Below are positions 7,151 through 13,955 of a stretch of DNA of 64,000 nucleotides, piece after piece. The position numbers and the translations under genes are program-made. The first letter of the stretch is position 1. Each line of letters starts with the position of its first letter. The notes beneath the pieces were generated by a model. The model worked only from the letters and a program-made list of their open reading frames with translations, was not told the origin of the DNA and searched no databases. This DNA is from Deltaproteobacteria bacterium. GTDB taxonomy: Bacteria; Desulfobacterota; Syntrophobacteria; Syntrophobacterales; Syntrophobacteraceae. The stretch lies in contig JAJYDE010000014.1 of assembly GCA_021777755.1 (NCBI GenBank), positions 1-64,000 on the forward strand, written 5' to 3'.

Positions 7151-8442
7151 GCGGACAAGCCGGTCGAAGGGTTGTTGTGACGGGCCTCGGGCTCGCCACG
7201 GCGCTGGGGCTCGAAGTGGAGCAAAACTGGCGCAAGGCCTTGGCCGGGGTTTCGGGGGTGTGCTCAATCGAGCTCGGGTGGGCCAAAAAATCCCCTGTTC
7301 GGGCTGCGGCCATGGTTTGCGAGGACGACTGGCGCACGATCGGCGCTGAATTTCCCTCGGAGGCCCAATCCGAGGGGGAACGCCGGACTCTTTTCGCCCT
7401 CTGGGCGGCCCGAAAAGCCTTGCAGGACGCCCGAGTGGAACATGGTGGACAAGATTGTGCGCGCTTTGGCGTGGCTCTTGGCGCCGGGCTTGGCGTCAAT
7501 CGGCTGGAAGATATATCGAGGTGGCTTTCAAACGACAAAAAATTCGACGTCTTGCGTTTTAGCCAAGCGCAAGCCGGGCAAATCGAGCGCGATTCGGTAA
7601 TCAGAAACAACTCCAGCGCGCCCGCATCGCTTATAGCGAGAAAATTTGGTCTTACAGGCTTCAACACCACTGTCACCGCGGCGTGCGCCTCGGCGACCCT
7701 CGCCCTCGGGTCCGCATACCGCGCGATCCAAAGAGGGCAGGCCGACGTTGTTGTTGCCGGAGGCGCCGATTCGATGATAAATCCGGTGGGACTTGTCTTT
7801 TTTGTGCTACTGGGTTCGGCCGCCGTTTCGCCTGCGGAGCCCCAGAGTCTTTGCCGTCCTTTCGACCGCAAAAGGTCGGGTCTTGTCATGGGGGAGGGGG
7901 CGGGGATGGCGGTTCTGGAGGAAGAGTCCAGGGCCGTGGCTCGCGGTGCGCGCATTTATGCCGAAGTGGCCGGCTTCGCCTCGACCATGGACGCGTGGCG
8001 TCTTACCGCGCCCCATCCCGAAGGGGCGGGGGCGCAAAGGTGCATGAGCCTTGCCCTGGATGACGCCGGGATGTTGCCCGAGCAAATCGACTACATAAAC
8101 GCTCACGGCACATCGACGAAGTTAAACGATGCGGCCGAGACCTCGGCCATACGCAATCTTTTCCGCTCGCCGCCTCCTGTAAGCTCGAGCAAATCCATGA
8201 TCGGTCACCTGCTGGCGGGCTCCGGAGGACCCGAATTTGCTTTCACGGTGCTCTCGGTGGCCCAAGACCGTATTCACCCGACTATCAATCTTTCCAGTCC
8301 CGATCCGAAATGCGACCTGGACTACGTTGCGAACACGGGGCGCGAAAAGGTGGTTCGGGCGGCTCTATCCAATTCCTTTGGCTTCGGCGGTCAGAACGCG
8401 ACGATTGTGGTGAAAAAGTATTGCGGGCAAGGCTGCCCATGA
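7138..8442 (+). CDS. Beta-ketoacyl-ACP synthase, catalytically complete (KS3, FabF-like)
   Basis: A 434-residue KAS II-type condensing enzyme with Cys183 in TAACASAT, His323 in NAHGTST, Lys352 and His357 in SKSMIGHL, and the SFGFGGQNAT C-terminal motif. It is the second catalytically competent ketosynthase of the operon, presumably acting at another chain length or step than KS1. The GTG start at 7138 lies inside the end of DH1, and the stop overlaps the AcpS start (ATGA), so translation appears coupled on both sides. Confidence 0.92.
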   Translation: MDAVGGQAGRRVVVTGLGLATALGLEVEQNWRKALAGVSGVCSIELGWAKKSPVRAAAMVCEDDWRTIGAEFPSEAQSEGERRTLFALWAARKALQDARVEHGGQDCARFGVALGAGLGVNRLEDISRWLSNDKKFDVLRFSQAQAGQIERDSVIRNNSSAPASLIARKFGLTGFNTTVTAACASATLALGSAYRAIQRGQADVVVAGGADSMINPVGLVFFVLLGSAAVSPAEPQSLCRPFDRKRSGLVMGEGAGMAVLEEESRAVARGARIYAEVAGFASTMDAWRLTAPHPEGAGAQRCMSLALDDAGMLPEQIDYINAHGTSTKLNDAAETSAIRNLFRSPPPVSSSKSMIGHLLAGSGGPEFAFTVLSVAQDRIHPTINLSSPDPKCDLDYVANTGREKVVRAALSNSFGFGGQNATIVVKKYCGQGCP

Positions 8443-8831
8443 TGCGCATTCTGCAGGGAATAGATATCGTTGCGGTTTCGAAGATGGAAAGGATCCTGGC
8501 GGCAAGCCCGGGACTTGCCTCGGAGATCTTCACCGAAGGGGAGCGCCGGTACTGTTTTTCAATGTCTCGGCCCCACGTTCATCTGGCGGGCCGGTTCGCG
8601 GCCAAGGAAGCCTGCCTTAAGGCGCTCGGCATGGGGCTTTCGGGTGAGGGAATCGACGGGGCGCTGCGCGAGGTGGAAGTGGTGGCCGGGACTTCCGGCA
8701 AACCCGCCTTGCGGGTTACCGGCAGGGTGGAGAAGACGGGCGGGAAAAAAAATGTCTGTCAGTACACAGTGTCCATTTCTCATTCCGGGGATTTCGCCGT
8801 GGCCTCGGTCATCCTTGTGGCCGGGGATTGA
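8439..8831 (+). CDS. acpS: Holo-ACP synthase (AcpS-type phosphopantetheinyl transferase)
   Basis: A 130-residue protein that transfers 4'-phosphopantetheine from CoA to the carrier-protein Ser. The family signature is complete: GIDIVAVSKMERI at the N-terminus (Asp binds Mg2+), RFAAKEACLKALGMGL around residue 60 (catalytic Glu/Lys), and YTVSISHSGDFAVA near the end. The ORF track starts 43 codons early inside KS3; the ATG at 8439 overlaps the KS3 stop. A dedicated AcpS inside the operon suggests the zinc-ribbon ACP needs its own activating enzyme. Confidence 0.93.
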   Translation: MMRILQGIDIVAVSKMERILAASPGLASEIFTEGERRYCFSMSRPHVHLAGRFAAKEACLKALGMGLSGEGIDGALREVEVVAGTSGKPALRVTGRVEKTGGKKNVCQYTVSISHSGDFAVASVILVAGD

Positions 8832-8863
8832 CAGTATTGGCATAAAGACGGAAAGGACAGTCA

Positions 8864-9316
8864 TTGAGATACCTTTTGGTTGACCGGATAACGGCCATCG
8901 AGCCCTCAAGCAGTATAGACGGGATTAAAAACGTCGCGATGAGCGAAGATTTTTTGGAGTTTCATTTTCTGAAAAATCCCATCATGCCCGGTATCATGCT
9001 GCTCGAAGCTCTTGTTCAGTTGACCGGCTGGCTCGAAGCGGCTTCCTCGGACTTTCGAAAATGGTTCTTGGTCTCGAAAGTTTTGAAGTGCGGCTTTTAC
9101 GGTTTTGTCATTCCCGGCGACCGGGTGGAGTTGAGCGTCCATTGCGCTCCCGCCCCGGCAAGGGACCTGGTAGTCTACAGCGCAATTGCCGCGGTCAACG
9201 GAAAGCGCAGGCTCAAGGCCGAGTTTCAGGGAAACTTGGTGGACCTTGAAACCATCGAGGAAGTCGAAGAACAGAAGAAATTTTTTGAAATCCTGAAGCG
9301 GGGGTCCAGTGTCTGA
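8864..9316 (+). CDS. FabZ/FabA-like hotdog dehydratase (DH2)
   Basis: A 150-residue paralogue of DH1 with the active site HFLKNPIMPGIMLLEALVQL. It starts at TTG (8864) with AAGGA 7 nt upstream; no in-frame ATG precedes the conserved N-terminus. The C-terminus has an acidic stretch (ETIEEVEEQ) absent from DH1. Two dehydratases in one operon suggest successive dehydrations, or a DH heterodimer as described for some aryl polyene systems; which applies cannot be told from sequence. The end overlaps KS4. Confidence 0.86.
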   Translation: MRYLLVDRITAIEPSSSIDGIKNVAMSEDFLEFHFLKNPIMPGIMLLEALVQLTGWLEAASSDFRKWFLVSKVLKCGFYGFVIPGDRVELSVHCAPAPARDLVVYSAIAAVNGKRRLKAEFQGNLVDLETIEEVEEQKKFFEILKRGSSV

Positions 9317-10616
9317 AATGTCCTCATCTAGGCGGGTTGTTGTTACCGGAATGGGTTTGGCGACACCTCTTGGCAGGGGGGTGGAGGCCAACTGGAAGTC
9401 CGTTCTTGCCGGTAGGACCGGAATAGAGCGCCACGAGCGGGAGGATTCGCCCGAATACCTCAAGTTTTTCGGACGCGTCGAGGGGTTGGAGCGTCCCGAA
9501 AACATTCCCCCGAAGCTTGCCGCACAGGTCAGGTTTCTCAACCGCGGTGCGGTGCTGGGATTTGAAGCCGCAAGGGAGGCGGTGGCAAACTCGCAAATCG
9601 ACCTCGCCTCGGTTCCGGTGGAACGCAGGTCGCTTTTGCTCGCCTCGGGCGATCTCACTAAAATCGGGTGCGAATTCATGCATCCCGCCTTGAAAGATGC
9701 CATCAAAAGCGGCGGCAAGGCCGCCGATCGCCTGGTCCTGAATAAATCCCTCATGAACAAGGTGAACCCCTTTTTCCTTCTCGAGTCCATCAGTAACAAC
9801 CTCTTCAGCTTCTTATCGGCCGCCCTGGAGTTCATGGGGCCAAACACCAGCCTTGCCAGTTTTTCGCCCTGCGGGGCACAGGCCCTGGAGCTTGCCTGCC
9901 GCAAGGTCGGCGCCGGTGAGGCCGATGTGGCGCTTGCCGTGGGTTGCGGTTGCTGGATTACCGAAGTTCCGATGTTCGAGATGGAAGGACTTGGAATACT
10001 ATCCCGGTGCAAACATGGGGCGGCCTCCTTCCGGCCTCTTGACCGGGCTAGAGACGGGTTCATCCCCGCAGAGGGGGGAGCGGCCATTCTGGTCGAGGAC
10101 CGTGAGGGGGCGATTGCGCGCGGGGCCCTCATACTGGCTGAAATAAAGGGCAATGGAAACTGCATGGAGCCTCCGGGGGGGAAGGGCTTGAGCGTTCCTT
10201 CCGAAATATCTGTAAACTCCATTCGCGCGGCCCTTGAGGAAGGAGGTGCCTCGGTGGGCGACCTTGCCTTCATCTGTCCCCATGCCAGCGGTACGCGCAA
10301 GGGGGACCGCTCGGAGCTGAGTTCGATGCACAAACTCTTCGCGGCCGAGGGGGCCGCGGTCCCGGTTTGCGCTCTTAAGGCCTACACCGGGCATATGGGA
10401 GCGGCAAGCGATATCTGCGAGGTAATCCTCGGCATAGAGGCCGTCAATGAGGGACTCGTTCCGGGCACGCTCAACTTTTCGGCGGCCGAATCTCCTTTCG
10501 AATCCATGGGGATTTCTTCCTCGACCACCGATGCCCGTGGCAAATCTTTCGTGTCGGTGAGCTACGGGATAATCGGGCAGTGTTCGACCGTGCTGGTCGA
10601 GGGGTCGGCGAACTGA
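9309..10616 (+). CDS. Ketosynthase homologue with Cys replaced by Ser (KS4)
   Basis: A 435-residue thiolase-fold protein. Aligning the conserved GAQA of the nucleophile loop, the catalytic Cys position holds Ser186 (FSPCGAQA; the Cys here is two residues later), while both active-site His are kept (His325 in CPHASGT, Lys357/His362 in LKAYTGHMG). This differs from KS2, which lost all three. It could be a decarboxylase-type initiating or priming subunit, or use the displaced Cys188. Start is GTG at 9309 overlapping DH2, or ATG at 9318. It precedes the acyltransferase by 2 nt. Confidence 0.87.
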   Translation: MSEMSSSRRVVVTGMGLATPLGRGVEANWKSVLAGRTGIERHEREDSPEYLKFFGRVEGLERPENIPPKLAAQVRFLNRGAVLGFEAAREAVANSQIDLASVPVERRSLLLASGDLTKIGCEFMHPALKDAIKSGGKAADRLVLNKSLMNKVNPFFLLESISNNLFSFLSAALEFMGPNTSLASFSPCGAQALELACRKVGAGEADVALAVGCGCWITEVPMFEMEGLGILSRCKHGAASFRPLDRARDGFIPAEGGAAILVEDREGAIARGALILAEIKGNGNCMEPPGGKGLSVPSEISVNSIRAALEEGGASVGDLAFICPHASGTRKGDRSELSSMHKLFAAEGAAVPVCALKAYTGHMGAASDICEVILGIEAVNEGLVPGTLNFSAAESPFESMGISSSTTDARGKSFVSVSYGIIGQCSTVLVEGSAN

Positions 10617-10618
10617 AT

Positions 10619-11599
10619 ATGGCTAAAAAGAAGGGCAAAAGAAAGGCCGTACAGATCGCCGAGTGTGTTGCGTTTTACGCCGCCGTGACCCTTGCGAGGC
10701 TTTTGCCCGTAAGGGTGCTAAGGGCCCTTTGCGGCTTACTCGGCCGTATACTCTACGCGGTCGCCCGAAGCAGACGAAAAATCGCTATTGAAAACATCCG
10801 GACGGCCTTCGGGGCCACCATGAGCGAAAGTCAAATCGAACGGCTCGCCCGGCAGAGCTGCAAGGCTTTTCTTCTCACCGCCGCCGAGATGATAAAATCG
10901 CCCTTCCGGGTGAAAGAGGGGAAAATCCTCAGCGACAGCCGCTATGGAATTGATCATCTCGAACATCTTTTCAAAAAAGCAAAAGCCGTTCACGACCAGT
11001 ACGGAGGCTGCATCTTCGTTACCCCGCATCTTGGAAACTGGGAGCTTCTGCCCCACGTGAGCGCCCAGATCGGCATTCCGTTGGCCGTGGTCATTCGTCC
11101 CCTCGATAATCCCTATCTGGAAAAGGCTATCCTTTCGAGTCGCATCGGAAGCGGCAACCTCATGATCCCGAAGGCAAACGCCATGTTCTACCTCGATCGG
11201 GTGCTGCGAAAGGGCGTCTCGGTGGCCATGCTCCCGGACCAGAGCCACAGTAAGGGATTACGGGTGGAATTTTTCGGCAAAAGCGCCACGGTGACTCCCA
11301 TCCCCGCCCTTCTCGCGGTCAAGCATGGACGTCCGGTCCTGGTCGTGGCGGCCTGTCGGACCGAAGATCCCTTCTATTTTGAGGGATTTGTTTCCGACCC
11401 CATATTACCCGATCCGGGAAAAGGGGACGAAACTTCCGAAATTATGCGCATCACGCGTGAAATCAACACCAAAATGGAAGAAATCATCACCCGATTTCCC
11501 GAACAGTATCTATGGATGCACGACAGGTGGAAAACGTCGAGGAAGAAGCCGGTTTTTGCAAGTCACAAGACGCGTTTTGCCGAGCAGGAAAAACCGTAG
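10619..11599 (+). CDS. Lysophospholipid/lipid A-type acyltransferase (HtrB/LpxL family)
   Basis: A 326-residue protein with one N-terminal hydrophobic segment and the family HxxxxE motif as HLGNWE near residue 138, followed by typical landmarks (LPDQSHSKG, FFGKSATVTP, MHDRWKT). Members transfer an acyl chain from acyl-ACP to a lipid or sugar acceptor on the inner face of the inner membrane. As last gene of the ketosynthase operon it probably takes the finished chain from the operon's ACP. The ORF track adds 13 residues; the ATG at 10619 starts 3 nt after the KS4 stop. Confidence 0.9.
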   Translation: MAKKKGKRKAVQIAECVAFYAAVTLARLLPVRVLRALCGLLGRILYAVARSRRKIAIENIRTAFGATMSESQIERLARQSCKAFLLTAAEMIKSPFRVKEGKILSDSRYGIDHLEHLFKKAKAVHDQYGGCIFVTPHLGNWELLPHVSAQIGIPLAVVIRPLDNPYLEKAILSSRIGSGNLMIPKANAMFYLDRVLRKGVSVAMLPDQSHSKGLRVEFFGKSATVTPIPALLAVKHGRPVLVVAACRTEDPFYFEGFVSDPILPDPGKGDETSEIMRITREINTKMEEIITRFPEQYLWMHDRWKTSRKKPVFASHKTRFAEQEKP

Positions 11600-11941
11600 G
11601 CTCCACCTCATGGCGAGGACAATTCCCGGCCGATCCCGTTACGAAGTCAATTCCATACGCGATGCAGTTATTTTCCTACACCGAAGATTCGAATGACAAT
11701 CCTGTAAGATCTGGTAACTTGTGACCTGTAATGCTATGGTTTAATGTGGATTTCCCTTATTGTGGGCGGCGCATTTCCAATGAAATAGCATTCGGCGCGA
11801 ATATTGCTCATACATGTTTCGAGTAAAAGAAATGGTATGTCGAGTGGGGATTTTAGTCAAAGAATCAAGATTTGAAACGGCATGGTTGAATTTGTTTTTA
11901 AGGGTTGCTTTAGACAACCATCACCAAAAAAGGAGGAGAAG
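11600..11941. other. Intergenic region before the secreted protein gene
   Basis: No gene supported. A loose promoter match (TTGTGA, 17 bp, TAATGT near 11720-11750) precedes the strong AGGAGG ribosome site of the next gene. I saw no good terminator for the ketosynthase operon here. Confidence 0.4.
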
Positions 11942-12865
11942 ATGCGCAGAAAATTTGGTATTACCCCGGTTCTTGCAGGGATCCTGGGACTCACCCTTTG
12001 CGGCATGAGTCATGCCGCAACCGTTACCGTAAACCTGGGAAGCGCCGCGGGGGCCGATGTATATGGTCCTCTCACGACCGACCCGGCCGGAATACCGCCA
12101 TCGGGCCTTAGCGCGGGCTCCGCGACCGAACTGAGCCCGGTGCCGACCGGCTGGCCAACCGCATCGACCGATACCAACCTGGGCAGTGCCGTGTGGATTA
12201 CCAACCCGACACTTCCGCCGGATACCACTTCAACCAGCTACTCTCTTTTCGAAGACAGCTTTATCCCTCCGTGCACCGCCTCCACCATGGCGGGGACCTT
12301 GACCACGTCTGCCAACAATTCCGAAATGATTTATTTGAACAATGTTGGAGTCAACGCGGGCGGGTCCGCCCCCAGTGAGGCCGATGTCACCTTTACCCCG
12401 ATCCAGGGAGTCAACACGCTTGGTTTCGATGTCACTACCAACGGGGTCACAACGACAAATCCCGTAGGACTGATCTACAACGCGGTATTGACTTATACCG
12501 TTCCCAATGTCGTTTGGCGTCCGCCGTTGAATACCGGTCGAAGGATTCTGAAATACGGTTCCACTCTGCCGATAAAGTTCCAGCTCCGAACCGATGCGGG
12601 ACGTTTTCTTAAAACTCCGCAGGAAGTCAATCTCATAATCACTGGCCCGTCCGGTGAACTCGTCGGCTTTTCGTCCGGAGCGGGGCTGAAGTTTGCCAGG
12701 GGCAACGGCCAGTACCTTGCCGTTTTCCACTCGAAACAATATTCCATGGCCGCCGGAGTCAACTATGCCATCAATGTCGTTGATTCCTGCTCGGGGACCG
12801 TTTTGGGGACCTTCCCGTTTCAGGTGACCCAACCGCCCACGCCTCACCACCACGGCAAAAAATAG
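11942..12865 (+). CDS. Secreted protein of unknown function
   Basis: A 307-residue protein with a clear Sec signal peptide (MRRKFG, hydrophobic core, cleavage after MSHA). The mature part is rich in Thr, Ser, Pro and Gly; the C-terminal third has KYGSTLPIKFQLRTDAG followed by short beta-strand-like segments, a pattern seen in Ig-like secreted domains, and it ends in a His/Lys tail (PHHHGKK). ATG 11942 has a perfect AGGAGG site; the ORF track start 20 codons earlier does not. It lies between the lipid operon and a convergent export operon. I cannot name a family. Confidence 0.8.
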   Translation: MRRKFGITPVLAGILGLTLCGMSHAATVTVNLGSAAGADVYGPLTTDPAGIPPSGLSAGSATELSPVPTGWPTASTDTNLGSAVWITNPTLPPDTTSTSYSLFEDSFIPPCTASTMAGTLTTSANNSEMIYLNNVGVNAGGSAPSEADVTFTPIQGVNTLGFDVTTNGVTTTNPVGLIYNAVLTYTVPNVVWRPPLNTGRRILKYGSTLPIKFQLRTDAGRFLKTPQEVNLIITGPSGELVGFSSGAGLKFARGNGQYLAVFHSKQYSMAAGVNYAINVVDSCSGTVLGTFPFQVTQPPTPHHHGKK

Positions 12866-13334
12866 CGGCCGGCGTTATCCGCATCACTTTTCACCTCGGC
12901 TGGAGGCGGTCGCGTGCCATTGGATGGAGCGCGATCGCCTCCCGGCCGGCTCTTTAAAAAGCCTTGTGTTCCCCAATTTGCCCATGCTCCCCTTGCCAAA
13001 CACATCCGGGAAGGGCCGGACACTCCGCGACCATCCAGCCAGCTTCGGCTTTTTCAAAACTGACATGGAAAACCATATTTCATCCTTTGAATATCTGTTC
13101 GGGTTCCCGGGAAATCGCGGACCTCGGTAGAAGAATGAAAACAGCTTGGAGGCCGTCGAGCGAAGGCTGTTAGCGATATCCAGTTTTCTTCACCAGTGAG
13201 AAAAACAACAAATGCGGGGAAGGATTGGACCCGTGCGAGGGTGGATGCGTGGGTGGTGGCCACCGGAGAGCTTCCCGGGAAGTTTTCCGGTGGACACCGG
13301 CCGAAGAAAAATCGGCTGTCGCGGCCCGTGGGGC
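12866..13334. other. Convergent intergenic region
   Basis: Lies between convergent genes. Apart from the hairpin at 12902-12942, I see no gene, RNA or repeat in it. Confidence 0.5.
12902..12942. terminator. Long hairpin between convergent genes
   Basis: A 13-bp stem (GGAGGCGGTCGCG / CGCGATCGCCTCC, one G-T pair) with a 15-nt loop. There is no long T-tract, but the place between two gene ends fits a bidirectional terminator. Confidence 0.5.
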
Positions 13335-13955
13335 TTAAAGACCCTCATTGGCCTTTTTTTGGATGTTCATTCTGTTGATCAAATCATTGAAAGTGTGCGC
13401 CCTGAGAAAGCTGGAAAAAGAGGTCTTGTAGGTTTCAACAATACCCACACCGTCGATAAGCACATCTCTTATCATCCACTTCCCCCCGTTTTGTTCCATA
13501 ATGTAGTCGACCGGAATATGCTCGTCGGTTCGCATTATTATGGTCTTCACCTTGGTGTAGCCGCCCTCGGGGGCCTCACCCGGATATTGGATTTTCTCGT
13601 TTTTCAGGAAATCCACCACCTGTCGGGTGTAGGAGTCGATAAAAATTGCGGTGAGAAGGGATTGATACTTTGCGCGCTGACCGGCGTCAAGTCTTCCCCA
13701 ATAATCCTGTAGCGACTCTTTGGCCATTTCGGCGGACAAAAAGTTTTGAGAAATGAGCTTGCGGATCTGTGCCGCGCGAGCCTTGCGGTGTGAGGCGCCC
13801 TGGAGTTGGGGGCTGGTTTGGATAGCCATGGCTTTATCCAGAACCGAGCGCACCTTGGCGGAAGCTCCCGAGTCGGCTCTAAGGGGGCCCGCCGTCCAGA
13901 GCAGCACAAGAAAAGATGACAAAAGCACAAACTTCCATTGTTTAACTGTGAGCAT
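13335..13955 (-). CDS. hpnM: MlaC/Ttg2D-family periplasmic lipid-binding protein (HpnM-like)
   Basis: A 206-residue exported protein with a signal peptide ending near GPLRADS, followed by the MlaC fold: MAIQTSPQ region, FLSAEMAKESLQDYWGRL, the IFIDSYTRQVVDFL helix, and KWMIRDVLIDGVGIVETY near the C-terminus. MlaC proteins carry phospholipid between membranes; HpnM is the homologue linked to hopanoid gene clusters. It overlaps the end of the upstream RND transporter gene by 14 nt, with an ideal AGGAGG site, so the two are probably made together. The symbol is by analogy, since no hopanoid cyclase is visible here. Confidence 0.85.
   Translation of the reverse strand: MLTVKQWKFVLLSSFLVLLWTAGPLRADSGASAKVRSVLDKAMAIQTSPQLQGASHRKARAAQIRKLISQNFLSAEMAKESLQDYWGRLDAGQRAKYQSLLTAIFIDSYTRQVVDFLKNEKIQYPGEAPEGGYTKVKTIIMRTDEHIPVDYIMEQNGGKWMIRDVLIDGVGIVETYKTSFSSFLRAHTFNDLINRMNIQKKANEGL

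Noticed and set aside
8906-10333. 475-residue minus-strand ORF opposite DH2 and KS4
   Set aside because: Shadow frame with low-complexity Ser/Arg composition; the plus strand genes are clearly real.
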